Positions 15,879 through 23,535 of a stretch of 30,962 bases of DNA are shown one piece after another. The stretch's first letter is position 1. Each line of letters starts with the position of its first letter. The stretch lies in contig DGMY01000006.1 of the NCBI GenBank assembly GCA_002388665.1, forward strand, positions 1 to 30,962, in the 5' to 3' direction. The translations under genes were made by a program, and so were the position numbers. The DNA comes from Opitutia bacterium UBA4506. GTDB lineage: Bacteria > Verrucomicrobiota > Verrucomicrobiia > Opitutales > Puniceicoccaceae. The notes under the pieces were generated by a model that saw only the letters and a program-made list of their open reading frames with translations, did no database searches and was not told the origin of the DNA.

Positions 15879-16937
15879 TCACGATCGATCTGGAGTCGAG
15901 CCGCGCTCGCACCAGGTTCCTTCGATCTGAATCGTCATAGAATTGCGTGAGATGCCGTGGGTGCTTTTCAAAATTCCGTTGATCACGAGATCGACGGCGG
16001 CGTGTCCAAAATGAAGTGAATTTTGGTCGATCCCGCTGATATTTTTGTGAAGTTCGGATTGCAGGTCGAGATCGAGGTCTGCGTAGGCAATGTCTTCGCC
16101 CAATCGTATTCCCAGAGCTTCCGCTTTCGCTAGGATTCTCGGAGACGCGCCGATGAATGCATCGAGTTTGTACTTCTCGATCCAGTTTCCGAGGAGGTCC
16201 GCAGTGATTTCGGGGGCTATCAGCGGTGGTATCTCAGTCAGCTTTTTTGATGTGTTGTTTCGCCGATAGACAAGGTAGGCGGCATGCCATCTTCGATTTG
16301 TGATGAAGTCGTTCGAGGAAGACATGCAGTATCCGATCCGCCGATACCCTTTTTCTGTGAGGGTATTCATTGTGGTCAGCATCGACTCATAGTGGGAGTG
16401 GATAATACGATTGACCCCTGTTCCAGGTAAAGTGTCGCTCATGATCACCGTCGAGAACTGGTCCCAGGGTAGGTCGAGTTTGCAGGGGTTGAGCGAGGGA
16501 TCTGCCTGGGGGTTGAATGGGTGGACGAGGACTCCTTGAATTCCTCGATTCCAGAGAATTTTGTTCAGGCGGGCGGTGGTCATTCCGGGTGCATCGATCC
16601 AGAACTCGTCGAGGTGGTAGCCGTATGCGTTTGCCTGTTCATGCGCGCCCTTGCGATAGAGCACTTGCGTATGTGACTTTTTCCACGTGTCTGGGCTCTC
16701 GCCCGTGGTCAGGTAGGCAATAGGCAGTTGGGCTGATTCCGACCGGCCCCGCCTCATGGCTGCCATATAGTTCGATAGCTCGAGATTGCGTTTATAGCCA
16801 ATCCTCGCCGCGGCGGAGATCACTTTGTCTTTCGTCGGTCCGGAAATGCTTGGGTGGTCGCGTAGTGCGAGCGAAACCGTCATCTTTGAGACCCCCAGTT
16901 CGCTGGCGATGTCTTGGAGGCTCGGCTTCTTTTTCAT
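15879..16937 (-). CDS. LacI-family transcriptional regulator
   Basis: A 352-residue regulator. The N-terminal helix-turn-helix SLQDIASELGVSKMTVSLAL (6-25) is a textbook LacI DNA-binding domain. It is followed by a hinge region (about 50-66, ELSNYMAAMRRGRS) and a periplasmic-binding-protein-like sensor (about 70-345) that should bind a sugar or sugar fragment. Divergent transcription from the GH2 beta-mannosidase gene, and the palindrome TTTACGTAAA in between, suggest that it controls that gene and itself. The same site before the pseudopilin gene extends the regulon. The inducer is unknown, and a mannose-containing oligosaccharide is a reasonable guess from the neighbouring enzymes. A second palindrome (CAACA-CT-TGTTG) lies just upstream of its start. 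Confidence 0.95.
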   Translation of the reverse strand: MKKKPSLQDIASELGVSKMTVSLALRDHPSISGPTKDKVISAAARIGYKRNLELSNYMAAMRRGRSESAQLPIAYLTTGESPDTWKKSHTQVLYRKGAHEQANAYGYHLDEFWIDAPGMTTARLNKILWNRGIQGVLVHPFNPQADPSLNPCKLDLPWDQFSTVIMSDTLPGTGVNRIIHSHYESMLTTMNTLTEKGYRRIGYCMSSSNDFITNRRWHAAYLVYRRNNTSKKLTEIPPLIAPEITADLLGNWIEKYKLDAFIGASPRILAKAEALGIRLGEDIAYADLDLDLQSELHKNISGIDQNSLHFGHAAVDLVINGILKSTHGISRNSMTIQIEGTWCERGSTPDRS

Positions 16938-16949
16938 GGCCGCCTATTG

Positions 16950-16961
16950 CAACACTTGTTG
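16950..16961. repeat. Short palindrome next to the lacI-type start
   Basis: CAACACTTGTTG has perfect 5-base arms around a CT centre and lies 13 bases upstream of the regulator's ATG. It may be a secondary site for autoregulation. It does not match the TTTACGTAAA site. Confidence 0.3.
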
Positions 16962-16980
16962 AAGAGAAAGCCAATCCAGA

Positions 16981-16990
16981 TTTACGTAAA
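16981..16990. promoter_or_regulatory. Putative LacI-family operator, site 2
   Basis: TTTACGTAAA, a perfect 10-base palindrome with central CG, sits in the 140-base space between the divergent lacI-type gene (start 16937) and GH2 gene (start 17078). It is followed by GT as at site 1 (14141-14152). The location is classic for a regulator controlling itself and its neighbour. Confidence 0.65.
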
Positions 16991-17077
16991 GTGAGGTCCG
17001 GCTTCTCATTTCGGTAAATCGACTTAGAGTATTGATCTTACGACGACCGTCGTGCCCCCTTCGTTTCCCTCATCCCC

Positions 17078-19591
17078 ATGAAAGACCCCATAGCTGAGAA
17101 GGCCTGTCCTCTGATTCAAATTCCTCTGGAAAGTGGTTGGAGCTTTCGCAGTATGAAAGACGAGAAGTGGATGGACGCTGTGGTGCCGGGATGCGTGCAT
17201 ACGGATCTTCATCGCGCTGGAGCGATCCCGGACCCCTTTTTCGGGAACAATGAGGCGAAGCTCCAGTGGATTGAGAATGAAGATTGGGAGTATTGTGTTG
17301 GGTTCGAGGTTACTGAGAGTCAGCTCGCCTCAGGTAACGTAGATCTTGTAATGGAGGGACTCGATACTTTGGCGTCGATCTTTTTGAACGATGAGCTTCT
17401 CGGAGAATCCTCCAATATGTTCGTGCCTCTGCGGTATTCGATCAAAGACTACGCGAAAGTGGGTCAGAATCGATTGAGGATCGAGTTTCGAAATCCCATG
17501 GATTTCGTTCGAGAAAAGGCTGGGGGAGAGCTGACGCCCGTCGCCTGTGATCCAATTGGTGGTAGGCAATATATTCGAAAGGAGCAGTGTTCTTTTGGGT
17601 GGGATTGGGGTCCCAGATTTGCGACATGTGGAATCTGGAAGCCGATCCGTCTCGAGTTGTGGCAGGAGGCGCGGATTCGGGATTGTCGGATCTCTCAAGA
17701 CCACGCGGATGGTAAGGTCGCGGTAATCGTCCTTCCTGAGGTCGTCGGGGAAGCGGATGAGTGCCGGGTTCGTTTGTTGTTCGAAGGAAGGCAGGTCGCA
17801 GAGAGGGCTGAGCCGATTGGAAAGGAAATTCGGCTGGAAGTGGTCAACCCTCATTTGTGGCATCCCAATGGGTACGGATCGCAAGAGCTCTATGAAGTCG
17901 AGGTCGAGCTAGTGACGGGCGATGTGTGTCTGGATCTAAGAACGCAGCTTTTGGGTTTGTGCGCGATTCGTCTCGATCGGCATGAAGACGAGTGGGGCGA
18001 AAGTTTTCAGTTTGAAGTCAATGGCCGGTCGATTTTTGCGAAAGGTGCAAACTGGATTCCGTCCCATAGTTTTATAAACGAAGGAGCGGGGTTGGCTCTG
18101 GATGCGCTTCAATCAGCGGCGTCCGCCAATATGAATATGATCCGTGTTTGGGGTGGGGGTGTTTATGAGAGCGCTGAATTCTACGAGGAATGCCTGAGGC
18201 TGGGTTTGCTTGTTTGGCAAGATTTCATGTTCGCCTGTTGGCCCTATCCGGGGGACAAAGATTTCCTCGCCTCAGTGCGAGAGGAGGCGGAGGCCCAAGT
18301 GGCCCGTCTGAGAAATTTTAGTAATCTCGCGCTCCTTTGTGGCAATAACGAGATTGTTCAAATGCACTGGGAGCGCATGAGGGATGAGCCTCAGTTGGGT
18401 GCAGATTATGAAGCCCTTTTTCATGACCTACTCCCTGGGGTTGTGGACTCGCTTGCACCTGAGATTGATTATTGGCCATCCTCGGGTTGGAACCCACAGG
18501 ATCCGATGGGATTTCCCGACAACGTGGAATCAGGCGATACTCATTTTTGGGGAGTGTGGCATGCCAAGCAGCCAGTAGAGGCGTACGAGACGCTCGAGCA
18601 TCGGTTTTTCTCGGAGTTCGGGATGCAGTCCTATCCGTGGCCAGAAACCGCCGCCACTTTTACGGAGAGTACAAATCTCTATAGTCCAGAGATGGACAAT
18701 CACCAGAAGAACGGAGGAGGGAACGAGACGATCTTTCACTATCTTTCGACTCTGTATCGGTTCCCCAAGGACTATCCCTCCCAAGTTTATCTGTCTCAAC
18801 TCAATCAAGCGTATTGCCTACGGTTTGGGATTGAGCACATGCGACGCAGTATGCCGCGAACCATGGGAGCTTTGTACTGGCAGTTGAACGACTGCTGGCC
18901 GGTGGCGTCGTGGTCCAGTCTCGATTTTGGCGGGCGGTGGAAGGTCTTGCACTACGCGGCTCGGCGGTTCTTCTCGCCCCTTCTTGTCTCGGTGAAGCGA
19001 CTGGGAGAAGAGTCCGTCTATGTTAGCAATAACTACAGACGCAGTAACATTGACCGGATGGAGATTTACGCAGTGTTTGACGGTGTTCACGACACTGAGG
19101 GTGTACTCGAATGGTCAATTTGGAGTGTGTCTCAGAATAGGATCCTGGAAAAGGGGCAAGCGCCTGTATCTTTAGGTGCAGGGTCAGCGCAAGTCGTGGA
19201 GGTCGTCGATGGAAGCCGTTGGATTGAAAGCCATGGGAGAGATGATCTGGTGCTGAGAACTCGACTGGCGGCGGAAGGATTTGAGGATAGTGAAAACACT
19301 ACTTTTTTTAGTGCGCCGAGAAGAGTCGAATTCAAGCAGCCATCGATACAGGTGGAGACTCGAAGAATTAGTCGATCGCGTATTTTGTTATCCATGACGA
19401 CAGAGAATATTGCCTACCAGGTTTTTGTGAAGCCACCGAAAGGAATGGACTTTCGGTCGTCTGATAACGCCTTCGATCTCTATCCGGGCGAATCGAAGTT
19501 TGTCTTTGTTGAAAGCGCGAAAGGCGACTTCATGGAATATGATTCAACTCCTTTCATTACATTCTCTTATAGAGATACTTATGATACGTAA
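17078..19591 (+). CDS. Glycoside hydrolase family 2 beta-mannosidase
   Basis: An 837-residue enzyme of GH2, beta-mannosidase type, which releases mannose from the non-reducing end of beta-mannosides. The domain order is visible: an N-terminal sugar-binding jelly roll (about 15-195, including VPGCVHTDLHRAGAIPDPFF), an immunoglobulin-like domain (about 200-305), and a TIM barrel (about 310-620). The catalytic acid/base is Glu425 in LLCGNNEIVQMHW and the nucleophile is Glu513 in FFSEFGMQSYPWPET, which match the NNE and SEFGxQS signatures of beta-mannosidases. No signal peptide is present, so the enzyme is probably cytoplasmic and acts on imported oligosaccharides. It is divergent from a LacI-type regulator with an operator-like palindrome between them. 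The 5' region has no clear Shine-Dalgarno sequence. Confidence 0.95.
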   Translation: MKDPIAEKACPLIQIPLESGWSFRSMKDEKWMDAVVPGCVHTDLHRAGAIPDPFFGNNEAKLQWIENEDWEYCVGFEVTESQLASGNVDLVMEGLDTLASIFLNDELLGESSNMFVPLRYSIKDYAKVGQNRLRIEFRNPMDFVREKAGGELTPVACDPIGGRQYIRKEQCSFGWDWGPRFATCGIWKPIRLELWQEARIRDCRISQDHADGKVAVIVLPEVVGEADECRVRLLFEGRQVAERAEPIGKEIRLEVVNPHLWHPNGYGSQELYEVEVELVTGDVCLDLRTQLLGLCAIRLDRHEDEWGESFQFEVNGRSIFAKGANWIPSHSFINEGAGLALDALQSAASANMNMIRVWGGGVYESAEFYEECLRLGLLVWQDFMFACWPYPGDKDFLASVREEAEAQVARLRNFSNLALLCGNNEIVQMHWERMRDEPQLGADYEALFHDLLPGVVDSLAPEIDYWPSSGWNPQDPMGFPDNVESGDTHFWGVWHAKQPVEAYETLEHRFFSEFGMQSYPWPETAATFTESTNLYSPEMDNHQKNGGGNETIFHYLSTLYRFPKDYPSQVYLSQLNQAYCLRFGIEHMRRSMPRTMGALYWQLNDCWPVASWSSLDFGGRWKVLHYAARRFFSPLLVSVKRLGEESVYVSNNYRRSNIDRMEIYAVFDGVHDTEGVLEWSIWSVSQNRILEKGQAPVSLGAGSAQVVEVVDGSRWIESHGRDDLVLRTRLAAEGFEDSENTTFFSAPRRVEFKQPSIQVETRRISRSRILLSMTTENIAYQVFVKPPKGMDFRSSDNAFDLYPGESKFVFVESAKGDFMEYDSTPFITFSYRDTYDT

Positions 19592-19619
19592 TCGTTGCCG
19601 AAATGGATCGCTTTTTTTG

Positions 19620-19647
19620 TAAGTATCATTACTTATAATCGATTATA
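19620..19647 (+). promoter_or_regulatory. Promoter -10 overlapped by a 14-bp palindrome, preceded by an inverted repeat
   Basis: The palindrome TATAATCGATTATA (19634-19647) contains a consensus -10, TATAAT, 39 bases before the PEP-CTERM ATG at 19679. It has a central CG like a LacI-type operator. Immediately upstream is the hairpin TAAGTA-TCAT-TACTTA (19620-19635). No good -35 is seen; the region 17 bases upstream reads CTTTTT. Confidence 0.45.
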
Positions 19648-19678
19648 TCCCCGTTAACCTAACCCTAACCAAATAATT

Positions 19679-20248
19679 ATGAAAACTACCCTACTATCTG
19701 CCCTTGTTGTCTCCGCACCGGTACTCTCTGCGGCTCCATTTATTGATGAATTTGCGGATGCTTCGAATATTTCCAGTTTCGGGGTGGCGAGCGAATTGAT
19801 CTCCGGCGGAGAGCTTTCCGTCACCCGTACGAGTTCTACTGGCGACGCAGGCATTGATTGGTACATTGATCAATCGACCTATTTCTCTTTGGATTCTGGA
19901 GATGCGCAATACATCCTCGAAATTGATCCAGTCGCAGCAATTGGGGACGGTGAATGGAGTCCGTACATCCTCTTTTTTGATAACCTGAACGGTTACATCA
20001 GCGAGTTGCAGTTGACCGGATTTAGCGCTAGCACTTCCACTTTGAGCGAAAATATTTCCGAATTTGCTGTCAATCAGTCGGTGGCTGGCGCCGCGCAGTA
20101 CCTGGTGCGGATTCGTTTTGAAGGGACCTCTGGAAGTGGATTCGAGTTTAGTGAGTTCGCAGCGGTTCCTGAGCCATCCCAGTCTGCTTTGATAGGCGGC
20201 GTCCTCGCGTTGGGTGCTTTGCTTGTCGTGCGCCGCAGGCGCTCCTAG
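19679..20248 (+). CDS. PEP-CTERM sorting-domain protein
   Basis: A 189-residue exported protein. The signal peptide MKTTLLSALVVSAPVLSA is followed by a strand-rich middle part in which acidic and aromatic residues alternate (GIDWYIDQSTYFSLDSGD, EWSPYILFFDNLNGYISEL). This looks like a small jelly-roll domain but has no named family. The tail is a PEP-CTERM anchor: VPEP at 163-166, a hydrophobic stretch ALIGGVLALGALLVV, and RRRRS at the end, so an exosortase encoded elsewhere should process it. The next gene, for a GH99-like lipoprotein, starts 24 bases downstream, so the two are probably co-transcribed. A surface role in the carbohydrate locus is inferred from that linkage. Confidence 0.87.
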   Translation: MKTTLLSALVVSAPVLSAAPFIDEFADASNISSFGVASELISGGELSVTRTSSTGDAGIDWYIDQSTYFSLDSGDAQYILEIDPVAAIGDGEWSPYILFFDNLNGYISELQLTGFSASTSTLSENISEFAVNQSVAGAAQYLVRIRFEGTSGSGFEFSEFAAVPEPSQSALIGGVLALGALLVVRRRRS

Positions 20249-20272
20249 TCGATTTTCCATCGTACCGATAGG

Positions 20273-21556
20273 ATGTTCGCCTTTCGTCCCGCCGTCTGGG
20301 CTGGATCAGCGGTAGCCTGCGCGGGTTCTCTCCTTCTCGGTGGGTGTTCCGAAGAGGGCTCCACTGGGAAGGAAACTATGGAATTTAGTGAAATGAGTAC
20401 GTGGACACCTTCGCAGGACAGCCCGTTGTTTGCTGTTCATTATATGCCCTGGTTCAATAACCCGGAGACGAGTGAGCGGGGGAGAAAGGAATGGTCCCAT
20501 TGGGCGTGGACCGACGGCAAGACAGTCAATGATCCGCTACTGCGGGATGCGGATGGTCAGCGTGGAATTGCATCGGTGGATTACCCGTTGATCGGACCCT
20601 ATAGTTCGGACGATCCCGACGTCGTTCGGTATCATTTCCGAACGATGAGGTCTGTCGGTATCGATGCAGTGTTTATCATTTGGTATGGTCCGGGGAGTGA
20701 TACGGATCAGCTGGTGCCGATGCTGCTGGATGAGGCCGAGAGGGCTGGGCTTAGGCTTGCGATTTGTTACGAGGAAAAGCTGAATTGGCCCGAGTACCGA
20801 AATCCTGAAAGCCGGGCTGATATCGTCAACACGGCCACAGATGATCTGAATTATATTCTCTCGGAGTACTCGGGGCATCCGGCATATCTTCATCGGGGCC
20901 AAAAGCCGTTTATCTACCAATTCAACTTTTGGGGAGAAGGGGATCTGGGCAAAAACAATATTTTGCCAGCCGAGTGGGAGCAGGTGTTTTCGTCGCTCGA
21001 TCAATCCGTGGCGTACGCGAGGCAGAACCTGAACCCGGAGTACCATCCGGAGATTGGCGGGGCCTATGTGTGGTGGTCGGAAGATGAGAGCTATTTGAGA
21101 GATTTCGCCGAGTATTCCCGGAGTATGGTGGACGCCGATAGATTGGAGTTTTTTATGACGATGGCGGCTCCCGGATTTGACGATAGCGGTGTCAATGGAT
21201 GGGGCCATGGTGCGAGGGTCTCTTCGGATCGGGGGCCCGGTATGTTGCAGAAGACTTTAGAGATCGCGGTAGAGGGAGATCCGGAAGTGATTCAGCTCGT
21301 TACGTGGAATGATTTCAATGAAGGCACCGCGCTAGAGCCTACCGTGCGATTTGGTTATCAGTACCTGGATGCGCTTGAGGAGTTTATTGCGAGCGTAACC
21401 GGGCGTTCAGCTGAGTTCTCAGATAACCGGTCCGCGTTGCGGGAGTACTTGAAGCGAGCGAGTGAGAAGCAACGCGTGGAGTTGGCGCCGGGTGTCGAGG
21501 AGTATCTCGAGGCCCCCATGAGTCAGGTTGATGAGGCTCAGACGCAGGCGGAGTAA
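20273..21556 (+). CDS. GH99/GH71-like glycosidase lipoprotein
   Basis: A 427-residue exported protein with a lipoprotein signal: a hydrophobic stretch and the lipobox LLGGC, with Cys25 as the lipidated residue. The mature domain (about 45-385) resembles the GH99/GH71-like TIM-barrel families. It begins with FAVHYMPWFNNPETSERGR, continues with RTMRSVGIDAVFIIWYG, and ends in the active-site region VTWNDFNEGTALEP. In characterised GH99 endo-alpha-mannanases this region carries an E-x-x-E pair. Here it reads D347-F-N-E350, so one acid is conserved and one is Asp. The expected substrate would be an alpha-mannoside or related glycan, acting at the cell surface before import. It follows a PEP-CTERM gene by 24 bases. 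The C-terminal 40 residues are Glu- and Ala-rich and probably disordered. Confidence 0.82.
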   Translation: MFAFRPAVWAGSAVACAGSLLLGGCSEEGSTGKETMEFSEMSTWTPSQDSPLFAVHYMPWFNNPETSERGRKEWSHWAWTDGKTVNDPLLRDADGQRGIASVDYPLIGPYSSDDPDVVRYHFRTMRSVGIDAVFIIWYGPGSDTDQLVPMLLDEAERAGLRLAICYEEKLNWPEYRNPESRADIVNTATDDLNYILSEYSGHPAYLHRGQKPFIYQFNFWGEGDLGKNNILPAEWEQVFSSLDQSVAYARQNLNPEYHPEIGGAYVWWSEDESYLRDFAEYSRSMVDADRLEFFMTMAAPGFDDSGVNGWGHGARVSSDRGPGMLQKTLEIAVEGDPEVIQLVTWNDFNEGTALEPTVRFGYQYLDALEEFIASVTGRSAEFSDNRSALREYLKRASEKQRVELAPGVEEYLEAPMSQVDEAQTQAE

Positions 21557-21617
21557 ATTACTTCTGTCTCCCGCCTTCAGCCAGGGCTGTGGGGGCTGTG
21601 GTGCGATTCTAAAAGGG

Positions 21618-21638
21618 GTTCAGGGGTCGCCCCTGAAC
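21618..21638 (+). terminator. 9-bp perfect hairpin after the GH99-like gene
   Basis: GTTCAGGGG (21618-21626) and CCCCTGAAC (21630-21638) form a perfect stem with a TCG loop, 62 bases after the GH99-like stop. No T run follows directly, although a pyrimidine-rich stretch starts at 21651. It may terminate transcription or be a copy of a dispersed intergenic hairpin. Confidence 0.45.
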
Positions 21639-21666
21639 TGGTTGCTAAGTCTTTCTTTCCCTCTCT

Positions 21667-21678
21667 AGTCGCGCGACT
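21667..21678. repeat. 12-bp palindrome AGTCGCGCGACT
   Basis: A perfect palindrome in the 255-base gap between the GH99-like gene and the DUF4412-like gene. With the hairpin at 21618 and the terminator at 21759 it makes this gap unusually rich in inverted repeats. No gene is seen in the gap. Confidence 0.45.
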
Positions 21679-21754
21679 GGCTACATTTGTAACGAGGCGC
21701 CTGCCTTGCGGTCGGAGTTGCGGGAGAGCTCCTGTGTTTGCGGGTGACAGCCAT

Positions 21755-21786
21755 TAAAAAAGGCCCTTCGAAAACGAAGGGCCTTT
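21755..21786 (-). terminator. Rho-independent terminator of the minus-strand DUF4412-like gene
   Basis: A 12-bp perfect stem AAAGGCCCTTCG / CGAAGGGCCTTT with an AAAA loop spans 21759-21786. On the minus strand it continues into TTTTTAATGG. It lies 25 bases after the stop of the DUF4412-like gene and may also stop plus-strand transcripts. Confidence 0.9.
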
Positions 21787-21811
21787 CTCGCTATTAAAAC
21801 TGTCTATGGGA

Positions 21812-22462
21812 TCAAGGCATGCCGGGCATCGGCATCCCGGGGAGTTTGAGTCCGCCCATATTGAGTGCGCGGTATCCTGCAGGCACTTCGAGCTTAGAGT
21901 CTGGTACTTTCTCTGATTTGAGCGATGTGACGGTGATCGTCATCGGTTTTCCGTTTTCGGTCATCGTGATCTCCAGGGGCATACCACCATTTGGAAAGGC
22001 TTTCAGCAGAACCTCGGGTGTCTCTCCTGCGAGCGGTCCTTCGAGTGGTTGAAAGGATCCCAACTCATCTGTGATCCAAAGAGTGGTTGTTTTTGATCCC
22101 TCTGTGTAGATTACCTTGCGTGCTGTGTAGTTGAGGATCTTTCGGGTTTCGTCGGTAACATCAAACGTGCCGGTCGGTGTCTTGTTTGCGTTTTTGATGA
22201 ACTTCTGAGCCGGAATGTCCATGTACATTTTCTGCTGTGGAATGATGACCTTGGCTTCCATTGTATCGCGGTCGATTAGGACAGTCCCCTGCGGGTTTGC
22301 GGGACTGTTGACCGCCATCTTGTTTCCTTTGATCAGAAAGGAGATGTCCTGTTTTTGCCCTTCGGAATCAACTTGATAGGTTAGTTGTCCTTCGAATTCC
22401 GATGCCGCGTTCGCAGATAGTGTGGCGCAAGTTAGCGCGAGTAGTGAAAGGAGTTTTTTCAT
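21812..22462 (-). CDS. Exported DUF4412-like protein
   Basis: A 216-residue protein with a signal peptide (MKKLLSLLALTCATLSANA, likely cut after residue 19). The mature part is strand-rich. Its blocks FEGQLTYQVDSEGQKQDISF, LIKGNKMAVNS, TVLIDRDTMEAKVIIPQQKM and ARKVIYTEGSKTTTLWITDE are typical of DUF4412-type periplasmic proteins, whose fold resembles lipid- or ligand-binding half-barrels. The end is a Pro/Met/Gly tail, LPGMPMPGMP. Its function is unknown. It lies 33 bases downstream of the CsgG-like gene, so the two are probably one transcript ending at the strong terminator downstream. The family assignment is by general pattern and is less certain than the export signal. Confidence 0.75.
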   Translation of the reverse strand: MKKLLSLLALTCATLSANAASEFEGQLTYQVDSEGQKQDISFLIKGNKMAVNSPANPQGTVLIDRDTMEAKVIIPQQKMYMDIPAQKFIKNANKTPTGTFDVTDETRKILNYTARKVIYTEGSKTTTLWITDELGSFQPLEGPLAGETPEVLLKAFPNGGMPLEITMTENGKPMTITVTSLKSEKVPDSKLEVPAGYRALNMGGLKLPGMPMPGMP

Positions 22463-22495
22463 TGGATTGTATCAGGTTGGAGGGGTTGAAGAGAT

Positions 22496-23461
22496 TTACT
22501 CCTCAGCGGTAACGATGTCGCCCTTCTCAGGCATTTCGCCGACGAGCAATTTTGCATAGCTGACTTTCTCGGATACTTTGGTAATTTCGATCTCGCTGAC
22601 GATCTCACCTTCGATCCGTTCGAGGATCTCACCGGTGCTTGGATCGATGAGGAGCTCGCCTTGTTCGCGTACCACAAATTTTTGGCCGTTCTGAATGTTG
22701 AAGTTGGAGCCTCTGTTGATGATGATCTTGTCGCCGCTAATGGTGACAACGACCCCGTCGAGTGAAAGGTCTTCGAATTGCTCAGCGAGAAAACGGGTAG
22801 ATTGGACAACGCAATCGTAAGCAGCTTCGCCGAGAGGAGTTTTGGTAAATCCTCCGAGATCGGCGCCCCAGTTGGATGATGCGTAGCCAATATCAAGTCC
22901 CTTTCGTCCAGCTTCACCGACTACGCGCTCTTTGGCGACGATCTCTCCCGTTGTTGAATCGATTACTTTTACGATGGTCGTGATCTGTGCGTTGCCTCCG
23001 CTGCCGCCGATGCGGAAACCTCCGATGGATAGACCGCCACTTTTTCCGGATTCCGCGCCCTCGACATCTGTGATTTCTACCTCGGCGAGGTATTTTGCGC
23101 TGCGGATCTTTCCGGTTTGTGCGACGTCGCTGGCACTTGCTGATCGGCCGCTGGACTGAAGGTCTTGCTCAAGTATTGTGTCGTTGATGCGGTCGCGGTC
23201 GACAACGACAAAACGATTGGTGTCATACAGTGCCGATTCGAGCATCGAGCCGATGTTCTGCGAGAGGTCGCCAGTGTAGGTAACCAATGCGGTATATTTG
23301 GGCGGAAGAACGGCGATTGCGTGCTTCACGCCGTTGTATGGAGGGAGGCCGAAGTCTTCGTTGGCCGATTCGGTTTTGTCTTCACCGATGCCGAAAAGGG
23401 CAAATGCGCTGGAGGCAGCGGCGAGAGAAAGAAATCCAGAGAGCGCGATGATCTTTTTCAT
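22496..23461 (-). CDS. CsgG/HfaB-like exported protein
   Basis: A 321-residue protein with a signal peptide (MKKIIALSGFLSLAAASSAFA). The following part matches the CsgG/HfaB pattern: HAIAVLPPKY, then GSMLESALYDTNRFVVVDRDRIND and ILEQDLQSSG. Later come KYLAEVEITDVEG and the glycine-rich IGGFRIGGSGG leading into TTIVKVIDSTTGEIVAKERV, which in CsgG forms the pore strands. Family members build outer-membrane secretion pores for curli or holdfast anchors. In this protein no lipidation Cys follows the signal peptide, unlike E. coli CsgG, so anchoring must differ. After about residue 225 a beta-rich extra domain (VVVTISGDKIIINRG to GDIVTAEE) appears. It has its own promoter candidate. Confidence 0.82.
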   Translation of the reverse strand: MKKIIALSGFLSLAAASSAFALFGIGEDKTESANEDFGLPPYNGVKHAIAVLPPKYTALVTYTGDLSQNIGSMLESALYDTNRFVVVDRDRINDTILEQDLQSSGRSASASDVAQTGKIRSAKYLAEVEITDVEGAESGKSGGLSIGGFRIGGSGGNAQITTIVKVIDSTTGEIVAKERVVGEAGRKGLDIGYASSNWGADLGGFTKTPLGEAAYDCVVQSTRFLAEQFEDLSLDGVVVTISGDKIIINRGSNFNIQNGQKFVVREQGELLIDPSTGEILERIEGEIVSEIEITKVSEKVSYAKLLVGEMPEKGDIVTAEE

Positions 23462-23493
23462 ACTATAGGAGAGTGGTTGATAAGAGTGGATTG

Positions 23494-23522
23494 GTTGTAG
23501 TTTTCGGAGCGGATCTAGTCAA
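23494..23522 (-). promoter_or_regulatory. Sigma70-like promoter for the CsgG-like/DUF4412-like pair
   Basis: On the minus strand TTGACT (23522-23517), a 17-base spacer and TACAAC (23499-23494) lie in the 74-base gap after the receptor gene. The leader to the ATG at 23461 would be about 26 bases. Confidence 0.55.
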
Positions 23523-23535
23523 GGGTTGGGATCGC

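Noticed and set aside
84..19607. 13-base identical string TTGCCGAAATGGA at 84-96 and 19595-19607
   Set aside because: Several shared 13-mers are expected by chance in 31 kb. Position and surroundings do not match.
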